In this document: positions 15,586-25,201 of the stretch, one piece after another
How positions within the stretch are numbered: the first letter of the stretch is position 1
Layout: each line of letters starts with the position of its first letter
Source: an uncultured Bacilli bacterium
GTDB taxonomy: Bacteria; Bacillota_I; Bacilli_A; RF39; UBA660
Assembly: GCA_910583745.1 (NCBI GenBank)
Contig: CAJTZC010000004.1
Coordinates: forward strand, 22,459 to 86,458
Length of the DNA stretch: 64,000 bases
Reading direction: 5' to 3'
The notes under the pieces: generated by a model
Told to the model about the DNA's origin: nothing
Seen by the model: the letters and a program-made list of their open reading frames with translations, nothing else
The model's database searches: none
Program-made: the position numbers and the translations under genes

Positions 15586-17652
15586 CTAGTTCACTACCTT
15601 TCCAAAATCGAGAGAGCCGTTGTCTCGAGGCGTAAAAGCGAAGTTACCTAACATAAGACGTGTAACCTTGAATGTGTCTCCGTTCCAAAAAGAAATCGGT
15701 ACATTGTTGTACCGAATTTCGATTCCGTCGTCTTTTGAAACTAAAGTATAAGGGCTAGTGCTTTTTCCGATGACAAGTCCAACTCCCGCTTCAAATTTCA
15801 TATACTCTGATTGTTCAATAACTTTCTCTTCTAATTCTCCAGTTTTATCCTTAATAGTTTTGAGTGTTTCGTTTATTTCCCAAGCGAAAGAATTGTTGTT
15901 TTGAGTGTATTTAGTCTCAAACTCTGTAATAACTCTGTTTACTTCATTTTCGAGATTGTGAAGTTTATCTTGTATCGAAGCGTCTAAATCATTTATAGAT
16001 GAGTTTATACTATCTATTTCATGACTAAAATCATTCACTACTTCCCATGTTTCGCCGTTATAGCGTTTTAACTGATTCATGGTTGTATCTAACCACATAA
16101 GAGTTTTATCTTCTGATTCAACATCACTTTGAATTGCACTGTCTTTACCGTCTTGTCCTTGTAAAACAAGAGATAACATTATAGTTTTATACAATTCATA
16201 AGTGTTATTATTTGAATCAGTGTAACTGAATTTGAACGTATATTTGTTATCGAGAGCAAAAATAGAGATATCTTTGTCAACTGCGAAACGAACGTAATTT
16301 TCATCTATCGTTAAAACGATTCCTGTCTTTTCATCTTCAGTTATAGGTTTGCAGTCTATCTTTTTACCCATAAAAAATACATCATAGTTGATGTCATAAT
16401 TTGTGGTCTCATGAGGTTTGTTAGAATTATCAACCGAAACGACTATATTGTTTGACTCTAGATTTACTCGGAATTTTTCGACAGTAGAATTTACTATTTC
16501 TTCGGTCTTGCTTACAGAAGCCGAAATATTATCAAGGTCTAACTCAATCGTAGACAAACGACCATCTAAGTTATCTTGCTCTTGTGAAATAACTTTAAAT
16601 TTTCCTTCGTGTTCGTCTAAAGTACTTTGAAGCTTTTTAATTTTTGTTTTTGTGGATATTTTTTGCGTACTATCTTTTGAAGATATACCAGATAAATCTG
16701 AAAGATAGCTTCCATAAAAACCATTACCAAATCTCCATTTTTTTTGCGCAAAAGTTTGCATGTTTCCAATCTTAATTAAATCTCCTGTATCAATTGAAGG
16801 GTCTCCCCACATTTGAAGATTCGAAGATTGAAATTGCAAACCATTTAAAGCGTTGAATATCGCATCTATCTCTTCTTGTGTACACGTAAAAATGCTATTG
16901 GAATCCAGATAAACTATATATCCATTTTCATTACCAGCTTCAAAAAGTTGCGAACCATTTGCATAGACAACTTTAGTTACGATTTTGACTTCATCTTGGG
17001 TATATTCGCTAACGGTGGTTTGTGGAATTTCGATAGGAGTTAAGTCTTCAAAAGAAACAATTTTAAGCTTATCTCTTATTAATTTTGCGTACCCACAAGC
17101 GCGTTCACTGATATAGCTTAGATAATTCCTAGCAGTAAGATTACTATCATAAACTTCTACATTTTTACTTCCGTTTATTATATATGAATTTTCTAGCGGG
17201 ACTCCTATATCTTCGCAAATATGTTTTAAAAGTTGATACCGTGTACAAGGTATATATTGACTCGCGTCATATGGGACATCAAATAAGAACATTTTATCAT
17301 TTAATATATACTCTGTCTCAAAATCATTTTTATTTTCAACTTTTGTCACGATGAAGGTGCCCAAAGGGATTTTTTCAGTAGTTTCATCATCAAACAGTAA
17401 TTTGTAAGTTATATTCAATCTTGAAGACATTTTAAGAGGCAAATCTATATCATTATCTAAAGTCAATTTAATCTTACATATTGTCGCACTTCCTAGTGAA
17501 AAACACTTATTAACAAATACATCATCATCGAGAGAAAAGTCTCTAATAAAATCATTATCAATAATAATGTCTCCGAATTTTATTTCTAAGGAATGTTCTG
17601 CATTTTCACTATAAATATTATCTTTATATCTTTGAGTTGTATAATAAGCCAT
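15586..17652 (-). CDS. Tail hub/endopeptidase-like tail protein
   Basis: 688 residues. The first ~330 resemble the hub domain of siphovirus tail-tip proteins (RYKDNIYSENAEHSLEIKFG; LGTFIVTKVENKNDF; YIPCTRYQLLKHICEDIG). A coiled-coil region follows (about 345-400 and 540-620) and a beta-rich end. Position after the tape measure and the 128-residue protein is where the baseplate hub is normally encoded. I see no clear peptidase catalytic set. Confidence 0.75.
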   Translation of the reverse strand: MAYYTTQRYKDNIYSENAEHSLEIKFGDIIIDNDFIRDFSLDDDVFVNKCFSLGSATICKIKLTLDNDIDLPLKMSSRLNITYKLLFDDETTEKIPLGTFIVTKVENKNDFETEYILNDKMFLFDVPYDASQYIPCTRYQLLKHICEDIGVPLENSYIINGSKNVEVYDSNLTARNYLSYISERACGYAKLIRDKLKIVSFEDLTPIEIPQTTVSEYTQDEVKIVTKVVYANGSQLFEAGNENGYIVYLDSNSIFTCTQEEIDAIFNALNGLQFQSSNLQMWGDPSIDTGDLIKIGNMQTFAQKKWRFGNGFYGSYLSDLSGISSKDSTQKISTKTKIKKLQSTLDEHEGKFKVISQEQDNLDGRLSTIELDLDNISASVSKTEEIVNSTVEKFRVNLESNNIVVSVDNSNKPHETTNYDINYDVFFMGKKIDCKPITEDEKTGIVLTIDENYVRFAVDKDISIFALDNKYTFKFSYTDSNNNTYELYKTIMLSLVLQGQDGKDSAIQSDVESEDKTLMWLDTTMNQLKRYNGETWEVVNDFSHEIDSINSSINDLDASIQDKLHNLENEVNRVITEFETKYTQNNNSFAWEINETLKTIKDKTGELEEKVIEQSEYMKFEAGVGLVIGKSTSPYTLVSKDDGIEIRYNNVPISFWNGDTFKVTRLMLGNFAFTPRDNGSLDFGKVVN

Positions 17653-17655
17653 ATT

Positions 17656-18042
17656 TTATTGTCCTCTCACTTTTTTCTTTTGAGAGCAGCTAAAAGATAC
17701 TTTCCATTTTGTCTTATCACTGTTTTCATCTTCTGTGGTCGAAATCAGTGATATAGACCTTTTTGCGCATCTAAAATCTGCAGTTAAAATTTTTCCGCCT
17801 AAAATAGGACATTTAATCTCTAAAGGCATAGGATTTTGCCAAGTTAAAGCCATTAATTTTTCAGCTTCCTCTTCGCTTACATAATCAAAAGAAAAAGAGC
17901 ATTTTACCATACCCTTTGCTAAAGTTTTATCAATTAAACTAGCGCTAACTGGTGACCTTTTTGAATCTAAATCTATGTCATCTACATTTAGCGAAAAAGA
18001 AGAGGGAGATTTTTGAGTCTCCCCATTACATTTCCAAACCAT
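17656..18042 (-). CDS. Small tail protein, probably distal tail/tip component
   Basis: 128 residues beginning MVWKCNGETQKSPSSFSLNV. It resembles a small family of siphovirus proteins (DUF6711-like) encoded directly after the tape measure gene. Only 2 nt separate it from the tape measure stop and 3 nt from the hub gene. Confidence 0.55.
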   Translation of the reverse strand: MVWKCNGETQKSPSSFSLNVDDIDLDSKRSPVSASLIDKTLAKGMVKCSFSFDYVSEEEAEKLMALTWQNPMPLEIKCPILGGKILTADFRCAKRSISLISTTEDENSDKTKWKVSFSCSQKKKVRGQ

Positions 18043-18044
18043 AT

Positions 18045-20633
18045 TTACACCTCCGCAATTACGCTTACACCTTTGCGCGCACTTTCACTATTTATATAAT
18101 CGATTGCTCCATCATAGAAATTATCGTCCATAACATTGATGACTAACTTTTCTACTCTAGTGCCACTTTCCTCTTTTTCGTTCAAAACGCTTCTAAAGGC
18201 ATCTTCCATCATGCTTCTTGGAGAAATGATTTCTGGGTCTTGTCTTGCATTCGCATATTCTCCAACAACAACCGCAGTTTCTTCATATGCTACATCTCCG
18301 CCTGCTAGCCTAGGTAAATTAATAGTGCTTATTTTTGGGATTTTAACATTAACTCCAACCAAATCCAGTATTGCATTCCCCATATCGCGAAGTGGTTTTA
18401 ATATTGCATTTAACCCCTTAATGACAGAGTTTATGAAACTTTCAAAGCCTGTTAACATAGTATTTATGATGCCTTTTAAAGCTCCCCAAATGCTATCCCA
18501 TATGCCTTTAAAAATAAGTGATACACCTTCCCAAGCCTTCTTCCAATCACCTGTAAAAGCTCCACTTATAAATTTTGCGACCCCACGAATCACATCAATA
18601 ATTCCACCGATAGCATCACAAAGTCCCTTAATTAAAGGTTCAAATATATTTTTACTGCATTGTACTACCAAATCTACCAAAGGTTTCAATGCGACATTCC
18701 AGACATCGCTTAGAGCTGAAATGATATCGCCAATTGCTGGCAATAATTTATCATCGATTACTGGCTTAACATATTTTTCATACATTTCTAGTAACCAATT
18801 TGCAATGTCTTTTGCTATTCCAAAAATATCATCGACACAAGTGAATACCCTATTTAAAGCATCTTGGAATGACTCGCTCATTACCCACTGTTTAATGCTA
18901 TCTCCTATGAGCAAAACAAATTTTTGAATATCTTTGAAAATATCAGCTATTTTTTGAATAATTGATGTCCCAGTTCCGGCATTCTGCCACGCGTTAGAAA
19001 TTGCTCCTGACACTGCTCCAACGATATCAAAGAATTGTTGCCATTGTAAAATGACGTTTCCAATTAATTCTTGACCCGTCCCATTTGTCCAAACTTCTAA
19101 TAAACTATTACCAACTACACTGCCTAGTTCGCCAATATTTGCGACCATTGTCATGATACTGTCAAAAACACCTGTACCAACATTCTCCCAAGCGAGTTGA
19201 AAAGGTTCAAAAATTTTACTAAATAGTTCACTGACTTGTGCAAAGAATGAATTAAATGGTGACATATCTATTTCTTCTATTGTAAGTGACTGTGTATCAC
19301 TTCCACCGCCTGATTCACTGTTTAACACGCTTATATCATCGATTGAACTTAAAGAACCGCCTGCTTTACCCGCAGATTTAGCTTGTTTGTCCAAAGCTTT
19401 GGCGTTAGCTCTTGCTACCAAATCAACACCCGTGAGCGCTTTTACAAAAGTGGCAACTACACTTACTAATTTTGAAAATAAACCGACAATATATTCTAAG
19501 ATAGGAGCTAATAAGCTTCCTAATACATTCCAACAATTTTGAACAGAAGAAGCTAATTGAGTATCAAAGCTTAAATAAGCATTCGCAGCCTTACTCACTG
19601 CACTGAATACAGTTCTAATACTTAATAAAGAAAGAGTAAATCTTTTAATTGATTTTATCCCGTTAGAAAACGACTTCGATAAACCACTAACAAAACCATT
19701 ATTGCTTTTTTTGGAACTTTCATTCTTTGCTTCTTTTAATTTGTTTATAAATTCTTTTATTTTACTAATAGGTTTAGTATATTGCTGCGCATGTTCTTTG
19801 ATATAAACAGATGCTTGAACAAAAGCATTTTGTGCTATCTTTCCGATGTTTGAAAACACAGATTTTAAAGGAAGTACTTTTGCTTTTACTGTTTCAAATG
19901 TATTTGTGAAGGAACTTGATATCTTAGTTTTAAGATTTAAAAAATGTTTTGCTATACTACCTGTAACTTCTTCACTTACATTTTTTAACGGTTGAAGTTT
20001 TGAAACTAGTAAGCCTAACAATGAGCCTGTATCGTTTATTCTATTTTTAAACTCATCTACTGCACCATTTATTATTGGAAAAGTTTGCTGAACTTGCATT
20101 CCGACCGTTTTAATTTGTTCTCTAAGCGTTAACATGTCAAAATCGTTTAATCTTTCCTGAAGTGAGTAAACGTCATTACTTATCCCGTTTAATGTTTGCT
20201 TAGAAATGTTATCGTCTAGATTTATTTTAGATGAAACATTTTGAGTTATTGAAGTCTCTTTGTTAATTTTTCCGGTATCTAAAGATTCATAATTCAAAGA
20301 TTCAAGAACATTCTTCGCTTCTCTTATTTTAAAAACAAGGGCATCTAATTTTTTGCTATCGTTTTCGTCAAACAAACTATTATTAAGTCGAAATTTGTCA
20401 CTTAATTCTTTTTTCAATTTGGACATTTCCTCTATTTTAGCTTTAAGTTCGTCAGAATTTAAATTAGAAAATATTCCGTCAAATGATTTTGCATCTATGT
20501 TTTTTATGCTTTTAGATATGTTCTTGGTAGCTTCAGATGTCTCTTTTGCTATTTTTTTTATGTCTTTTCGAGCATTTTCTACTTTCGCTCTTACAATAAT
20601 ATCTATTTCTTCTAATATTTGCTTATTGTCCAC
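18045..20633 (-). CDS. Tape measure protein
   Basis: 862 residues, GTG start with GAGGAGG 9 nt upstream. Long N-terminal coiled coil (about 1-150), hydrophobic helices in the middle (about 330-400 and 640-720), and repeats of Trp-containing turns (WENVGTGVFDSIM, WTNGTGQELIGNV, WQNAGTGTSIIQKI) typical of phage tape measures. The C-terminus has a conserved-looking DDNFYDGAIDYINSES. It sets tail length and probably enters the cell envelope during infection. Confidence 0.92.
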   Translation of the reverse strand: MDNKQILEEIDIIVRAKVENARKDIKKIAKETSEATKNISKSIKNIDAKSFDGIFSNLNSDELKAKIEEMSKLKKELSDKFRLNNSLFDENDSKKLDALVFKIREAKNVLESLNYESLDTGKINKETSITQNVSSKINLDDNISKQTLNGISNDVYSLQERLNDFDMLTLREQIKTVGMQVQQTFPIINGAVDEFKNRINDTGSLLGLLVSKLQPLKNVSEEVTGSIAKHFLNLKTKISSSFTNTFETVKAKVLPLKSVFSNIGKIAQNAFVQASVYIKEHAQQYTKPISKIKEFINKLKEAKNESSKKSNNGFVSGLSKSFSNGIKSIKRFTLSLLSIRTVFSAVSKAANAYLSFDTQLASSVQNCWNVLGSLLAPILEYIVGLFSKLVSVVATFVKALTGVDLVARANAKALDKQAKSAGKAGGSLSSIDDISVLNSESGGGSDTQSLTIEEIDMSPFNSFFAQVSELFSKIFEPFQLAWENVGTGVFDSIMTMVANIGELGSVVGNSLLEVWTNGTGQELIGNVILQWQQFFDIVGAVSGAISNAWQNAGTGTSIIQKIADIFKDIQKFVLLIGDSIKQWVMSESFQDALNRVFTCVDDIFGIAKDIANWLLEMYEKYVKPVIDDKLLPAIGDIISALSDVWNVALKPLVDLVVQCSKNIFEPLIKGLCDAIGGIIDVIRGVAKFISGAFTGDWKKAWEGVSLIFKGIWDSIWGALKGIINTMLTGFESFINSVIKGLNAILKPLRDMGNAILDLVGVNVKIPKISTINLPRLAGGDVAYEETAVVVGEYANARQDPEIISPRSMMEDAFRSVLNEKEESGTRVEKLVINVMDDNFYDGAIDYINSESARKGVSVIAEV

Positions 20634-20669
20634 AATTTTTGCCTCCTCTCTTTGGTAATAAACAGAAGA

Positions 20670-20942
20670 TTATTTCATGCTTCTTAAAATTTTTATTTGT
20701 TCTTCTATTGTCTGTTGATGAGATGAAGGTTCTAATTCTTCTTTAAACAAACTTTTAAAAGTATGTCTTACCAAACTTATGTTTCTTGGCCTTTCTCTGC
20801 CTATTACATCATTGATTTTGTTACCTAGCGCGTCAAATAGTACTATCTGTTTTTTATAATCTTCTTCTCTTTGCAAAGAGTTGGACTTTACAAATGTATA
20901 AGCTTCCCTATATGTGCAATTCCAAAATTCACTAGGTTTCAT
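20670..20942 (-). CDS. Tail assembly chaperone, T part of a G/GT frameshift pair
   Basis: The ATG at 20942 has no ribosome-binding site. The frame is open far upstream through the end of the G gene and reads LKNKKDFKDLIYEIEPHC, then YRYGMKPSEFWNCTYREAY, the expected start of a T domain. The T frame is -1 relative to G. The true product is therefore probably a G-T fusion made by -1 frameshifting near 21000-21060. Such GT proteins coat the tape measure before tail tube assembly. Confidence 0.75.
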   Translation of the reverse strand: MKPSEFWNCTYREAYTFVKSNSLQREEDYKKQIVLFDALGNKINDVIGRERPRNISLVRHTFKSLFKEELEPSSHQQTIEEQIKILRSMK

Positions 20943-21004
20943 TCCATATCTGTAACAATGTGGTTCAATTTCATAGATTAAGTCTTTAAAATCTTTTTTA
21001 TTTT

Positions 21005-21484
21005 TTAACCCTTGAAGCCACGAAATTCTTCGGTTGCAATTGTTTCGACTGCTTTTTTCGCAGAATTCGTTATTATTTCGTTCATGTCTATTCCTATAAC
21101 AGGATTTTTGATATTCTGTTCCAGTTCCTTCACTGCCATTTTGGCTTTCAAAAAACCCATTTCATTAGTAATTTTCAAAACCTCTTCATATAAACTCGAA
21201 TAAGAGCATTCGTTTTCTGAGATATAATTGTCAATAAAATCATAAACATTGTCTATTGAATAAAATGCCTCAGTTCCGTCTTGCTTTTCTGCAAAAGCTT
21301 TAATCGTTTCGGCAAGGATTGAAACATTTCCTTCGTTTAGCCCTTTAAACAATAAATCGCTTAAACTTTTAGTCTTTAATTTTTCAGTCAAACGAACTAC
21401 TTTTCTAGTTCTAGGAATTAACGAAATCTCCTGTTCTACAATATTACCAGCTTTATCTTTCATTTTTACATTAAATGTTGTCAT
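21005..21484 (-). CDS. Tail assembly chaperone G
   Basis: 159 residues, ATG with GGAG upstream. Helical protein between the major tail protein and the tape measure, the fixed place for gpG. It ends EEFRGFKG at a TAA, and the -1 frame stays open across that stop into the T part. It guides assembly of the tail tube on the tape measure. Confidence 0.75.
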   Translation of the reverse strand: MTTFNVKMKDKAGNIVEQEISLIPRTRKVVRLTEKLKTKSLSDLLFKGLNEGNVSILAETIKAFAEKQDGTEAFYSIDNVYDFIDNYISENECSYSSLYEEVLKITNEMGFLKAKMAVKELEQNIKNPVIGIDMNEIITNSAKKAVETIATEEFRGFKG

Positions 21485-21531
21485 TATTACTTTTCTCCGT
21501 TTCTATCTAAAATAAATAAAAAAAGGAAACC

Positions 21532-21990
21532 CTATTCGCCATTGGCTACTGGGAATCCTTTCGTCTCTTCTACTTTACTACTTCTATAAATAGTTAAGTT
21601 TTCTTTTAGCAAATCATCTATTGCTATGGTATCTAACCCCATGTCACATGCACCAGTAAAATTAAATACTAAAGGTTTACCTGGCATGGTTGCTGTTGAG
21701 TCCGGTAATTTGATAAACCAATTGTATTCTTTATCGCTTTCTGCTAGCGCATTTAATTCGTCGTGTTGCTCTTCAGTGAATAAGAGAGGAATAGTTAAAG
21801 TTTCAGCTTTTCTACTTCCTTTCGCCTGTTGTTCTTCGTCTAAATCTAGTGCATTATAAGTAATTGCTTCTTTAGCACTCTTCAGAGGTGGAATTTCTTG
21901 AACATAAGCAACTTGTTTTTTTTCACCCGTTTTTGTTTCACTGTACCATAAAGTACTTAAAGTACTCGTTTTTGGAGTATTTCCATTCAT
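21532..21990 (-). CDS. Major tail (tube) protein
   Basis: 152 residues from the ATG at 21990, which has GGAAAGG 10 nt upstream; an ATG at 22047 would overlap the previous gene and has no site. Sequence features such as TLTIPLLFTEEQHDELNALA and YNWFIKLPDSTATMPGKPLVF, and position right after the connector genes, fit a siphovirus tube protein. Confidence 0.75.
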   Translation of the reverse strand: MNGNTPKTSTLSTLWYSETKTGEKKQVAYVQEIPPLKSAKEAITYNALDLDEEQQAKGSRKAETLTIPLLFTEEQHDELNALAESDKEYNWFIKLPDSTATMPGKPLVFNFTGACDMGLDTIAIDDLLKENLTIYRSSKVEETKGFPVANGE

Positions 21991-22027
21991 AAAAATCGTT
22001 CCTTTCCATAATAAAAGCACATATTTT

Positions 22028-22414
22028 TTAGTGCTTGATTCTTTCAAATGAATTTGTTAGACCATTGTAATTAACTTCATATCTTCCGCCATATCGATAT
22101 TTTCTAGTTACTGTATCAAATGTATCAATAGGAGCTCCCACCGGAGTAAAATTAAAAGTTCTTAACCAGCGTGTCACTTCATGAAACATTCTCATAGCTT
22201 CATATTTTGAATTAGACCAGTTCTCTATGTTAATTGAAAATCTAGTAAAAATAGGGAAATTATCTTCCGTTCGTCGAATCGACTGCATAGCATTATTTAC
22301 CACGCTCAAAGGGAATGTTTCTTCTTTGTCAGGGTTGTCTAAAACAACATTACCTATATTCTCGATTTGTCTTACAACAAATTTTGTGAAATCTTCTATG
22401 CTAAGTTCGTACAT
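22028..22414 (-). CDS. Tail terminator/minor tail protein
   Basis: 128 residues from ATG 22414 (AAGGA 10 nt upstream; a GTG at 22423 overlaps the previous stop). Alpha/beta protein with RFSINIENWSNSKYEAMRMF and YGGRYEVNYNGLTNSFER, located between the gp10-like protein and the tube protein as expected for a tail terminator. Confidence 0.6.
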   Translation of the reverse strand: MYELSIEDFTKFVVRQIENIGNVVLDNPDKEETFPLSVVNNAMQSIRRTEDNFPIFTRFSINIENWSNSKYEAMRMFHEVTRWLRTFNFTPVGAPIDTFDTVTRKYRYGGRYEVNYNGLTNSFERIKH

Positions 22415-22419
22415 ATTAG

Positions 22420-22947
22420 TCACTTCCTTAAATTTTTTCTTAATTCTCTGACAAACAAATCAATTCCTTCGTTTTCTAAAATAAAAGCTGTTGGTCTCAT
22501 ATAAGGCCTTGGCTTTTGTTCAAAAACTATTACATAAGGTTCTCCATTGATTTCGGTCATCATAGGATAAAAAATCCCATTAACGACCATAAAATCCGTT
22601 GGTAAATAATCTTTTTCGACCGATTTTGCTGGTGCATACCAAAATTTAAAACCGCTTTCTATAAATACTTTAGAAGTACCTATATTTGGCATTTCTGCAT
22701 ATGTTCCTGTTCCATATTCTAAAAACAAAGCCCAATCAAAATTAGTATATAATCTTCCTTCTGATTCAGAATTTTTATAGTTTATCTCATAAAGTATCAT
22801 ATTTTTATTTTTTGAGCCTTTTTTATAAGAGAGAGCTTTGTCTTGCGCATATTTCATAAGCGTTTCCAGAGCTTTAGAAGTTCCATCTTCAAGTTTTCGT
22901 TGAAACTTTTTTGTATGAGATTTAGTCTTTATTGTAACGCTTATCAT
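22420..22947 (-). CDS. HK97 gp10-like head-tail/tail completion protein
   Basis: 175 residues. WALFLEYGTGTYAEM is the usual signature of gp10-like proteins (VEYGTG). The C-terminus PRPYMRPTAFILEN also fits. ATG overlaps the previous TGA. It joins the head connector to the tail. Confidence 0.8.
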   Translation of the reverse strand: MISVTIKTKSHTKKFQRKLEDGTSKALETLMKYAQDKALSYKKGSKNKNMILYEINYKNSESEGRLYTNFDWALFLEYGTGTYAEMPNIGTSKVFIESGFKFWYAPAKSVEKDYLPTDFMVVNGIFYPMMTEINGEPYVIVFEQKPRPYMRPTAFILENEGIDLFVRELRKNLRK

Positions 22948-23285
22948 CGGTTTTGATTGACCTCACATATACACGTTATACATCTCCCCACTCTTATTTT
23001 TGATGTTACTATATATTTAGGAACTTCTATCGAAAAATTATTCTTAATTTTCATTTCATATAGAGAGATTCCGTCATTTTTTTCAATTGGTATTTCTTTA
23101 TCGAATCTAAGTTTGAGTTTTTCATATTCTATAATTCCAGCTATTGAACGGTCAAGTTCATTGATATCTTGTTGTATATTGACTCTTAAATGAGTCTTAT
23201 ATTCCCATGTTTTTGAAATTTCACCATCAATTTTTCTTATTACAGGTGTATAGAGATAACAGTCTTTTAAATTTATTATTCTCAT
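22944..23285 (-). CDS. Head closure/head-tail adaptor protein
   Basis: 113 residues, mostly beta. It lies between the gp6-like connector and the gp10-like protein and overlaps both by 4 nt, matching the SPP1 gp16-type slot. Assigned by position and size rather than motif. Confidence 0.55.
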   Translation of the reverse strand: MRIINLKDCYLYTPVIRKIDGEISKTWEYKTHLRVNIQQDINELDRSIAGIIEYEKLKLRFDKEIPIEKNDGISLYEMKIKNNFSIEVPKYIVTSKIRVGRCITCICEVNQNR

Positions 23286-23593
23286 GGCAACAGCCTTATG
23301 CTACTAACGTCTTTTTTTAGCTTATTTTCAATGTCGATAAATGAATCCGACATGCCACCCTCGGTGTTACTATTGCTTGCCTCTTTGCCTAGTTTTAGAT
23401 AAGACATTTTGACAGCAGTTTTAACATAAGGAATAAGCTTTTCATCAGTCATTTTGCGGTTAGAATATTGAGAAGCAATCATCAAATAATGGTCTATAAA
23501 ATCTTCAATAATCATTCTATCTTTTTTTGAATAATTATCTTTTAATTGTTTAATAATATTATCAATTAGAGTGTCCTTGACTTCCTCTGTCAT
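23282..23593 (-). CDS. Head-tail connector (gp6/gp15-like)
   Basis: 103 residues from ATG 23593, which has GAAGGTG upstream; an ATG at 23611 lacks a site. Helical (DTLIDNIIKQLKDNY, RMIIEDFIDHYLM), like the connector helical bundle that docks under the portal. Its 5' end overlaps the small gene at 23562-23741. Confidence 0.65.
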   Translation of the reverse strand: MTEEVKDTLIDNIIKQLKDNYSKKDRMIIEDFIDHYLMIASQYSNRKMTDEKLIPYVKTAVKMSYLKLGKEASNSNTEGGMSDSFIDIENKLKKDVSSIRLLP

Positions 23594-23741
23594 TTTTATC
23601 ACCTTCAACAATATCTGTTTTTTCTTTTTTGTTTTTTGTTTTTTCTACTAAGGTGTATTCTTTTGTTGATAACATGGCATCTTTGACTGATGGAGAAACC
23701 ACATTGTAAATGTTTCCATTTTTATCTTTCAACTTAAACAT
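23562..23741 (-). CDS. Small phage structural-cluster protein, 59 residues
   Basis: ATG at 23741 with AAGGAG 8 nt upstream. Opens MFKLKDKNGNIYNVVSP and ends in a Lys/Glu/Asp-rich tail. It overlaps the connector gene by 32 nt. Short proteins of this kind often follow the capsid genes in Firmicutes phages; function unknown. Confidence 0.7.
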   Translation of the reverse strand: MFKLKDKNGNIYNVVSPSVKDAMLSTKEYTLVEKTKNKKEKTDIVEGDKNDRGSQGHSN

Positions 23742-23743
23742 AA

Positions 23744-24121
23744 TTATTTCTCCTTTTCAGATTCATTATTTTGTATTAATTTCAAAAGCTCATCGTCTGT
23801 CATACTATCTTCAAAAGGAATTTCTAAGACATTTAATGATTCTATTAGTTCTTCTCTAGAATAATTATTCACAACGATGTCATCCGCATTAATGTTATCG
23901 CCACTAGTATTAATAGTCTTGACGCTATTGTCAGTAGTACCATCTATGGAAGTCTTCTTTTTATTTTTTGTTTTAGTACTTTTTTGACTAGTATCATCAT
24001 TCTTTATAGAAGCTTCTTCTTTATAAGGTTCGTAATTAGAATTATGAGTGAAGGCGAATAATTCAGAAAAATTATTCGCTTCAACTACCTCGTCTGTAAT
24101 TTTATTAATAAATTTTTTCAT
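23744..24121 (-). CDS. Capsid-adjacent protein with HeH/LEM-like C-terminus
   Basis: 125 residues from the ATG at 24121 (GAGG upstream; overlaps the capsid stop by 3 nt). N-terminal MKKFINKITDEVVEANN, a Lys/Thr/Asp-rich linker, then REELIESLNVLEIPFEDS and MTDDELLKLIQN, the helix-extended-loop-helix pattern of HeH/LEM motifs in phage head proteins. Possible head accessory protein. Confidence 0.6.
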   Translation of the reverse strand: MKKFINKITDEVVEANNFSELFAFTHNSNYEPYKEEASIKNDDTSQKSTKTKNKKKTSIDGTTDNSVKTINTSGDNINADDIVVNNYSREELIESLNVLEIPFEDSMTDDELLKLIQNNESEKEK

Positions 24122-24122
24122 A

Positions 24123-25184
24123 TTAAGCCTCACTAGAAATGATTCTAACAATAGGGATTAATTGATGTGGATAAAATTCAGGACTATCCAAATTGCTACT
24201 TTTAGCAAGACCCCAGTTAGCTCCATCTGCGAATTCTTCGTCAGTTGGCGAATCTGTAACTACATTTTTCTTTAAAAAGCTAAAGCCTTTTGGGTGTAAA
24301 ACTCTACGCTCACGATTAATTAAATCAACCTTTCCGCCTTTTTCATATGGGTTTCTGTATCTTTCAAATGGTACTTCAACTGGTAAATCTTCATTTTTAA
24401 TAAATGCTCCACCACCAATTCCATAAGTCATATATTTAGTTGTTTCCCCAACTTTAATTGTAGTTATTGAATCATCAACTAATACCAGTTTGTCACCCCA
24501 TTGAGCAAGATTAGAGTTTCTTTCCATGCCATTCTCATCAGTATATTTCATGTACTCTAAAAGTTTTTTATTCCTTAAATTGTTTGCAATTTTTGAATTC
24601 ATTATTGAAAGAATTAACCCGTTACCATTAAAATCTTTATCTCCAAGCGCTTTTTGTGACGCGTCATTTAAAGAGGTTTCTTCTATGCTTGCTACTTCGA
24701 GTGTATGTTCACGAGCAAAAACATCAGCTCCATCTGCGGTAGAGGAGTACATTCCATTGATGATACTAATTAAAGTATCTTCTCTAATGTCAACCCATTT
24801 TTCTCCCATTCTTTTAGCGAGATGTTCTCTAAAGTCAACCTTTTTGCCAGCTATTTCATTGGCGTAGTCATGTTCTCCGCCCACTAAGGCTCTACCATAA
24901 CTTGTTATACCATAAAAATATGTATCTACACCTTTTCCTTTTTCTAAATCTGTAACGCCGTCATAATTTTGCGCTTTTCCTTTAAAATTGCCCAAAATTG
25001 GCAAAACAGCATATATATTCCCTGTTGAATTCGCGAACGTATCATTTACACTCTTGTCAGCAGTATAAATATCTGCATTAATAAGTTTATTTTCTCTAGT
25101 TTTGGCAATTTCTGAAATGTAAGCACCAAATGCTTGAGCATTCACAGTTTTACCATCATAAAACTTTATAGTTTCTGTATTCAT
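24123..25184 (-). CDS. Major capsid protein
   Basis: 353 residues, directly after the scaffold gene. It starts at the mature-looking MNTETIKFYDGKTVNAQAFG and contains the long alpha/beta core usual for phage coat proteins of SPP1-like heads. No propeptide or protease gene is seen, so assembly uses the separate scaffold. Function assigned by order (portal, MuF, scaffold, capsid, connectors). Confidence 0.85.
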   Translation of the reverse strand: MNTETIKFYDGKTVNAQAFGAYISEIAKTRENKLINADIYTADKSVNDTFANSTGNIYAVLPILGNFKGKAQNYDGVTDLEKGKGVDTYFYGITSYGRALVGGEHDYANEIAGKKVDFREHLAKRMGEKWVDIREDTLISIINGMYSSTADGADVFAREHTLEVASIEETSLNDASQKALGDKDFNGNGLILSIMNSKIANNLRNKKLLEYMKYTDENGMERNSNLAQWGDKLVLVDDSITTIKVGETTKYMTYGIGGGAFIKNEDLPVEVPFERYRNPYEKGGKVDLINRERRVLHPKGFSFLKKNVVTDSPTDEEFADGANWGLAKSSNLDSPEFYPHQLIPIVRIISSEA

Positions 25185-25201
25185 TAATACATCTTCCTTT
25201 C

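Noticed and set aside
18136..18927. 263-codon + strand ORF opposite the tape measure gene
   Set aside because: Antisense shadow of a well-supported gene; no ribosome-binding site.
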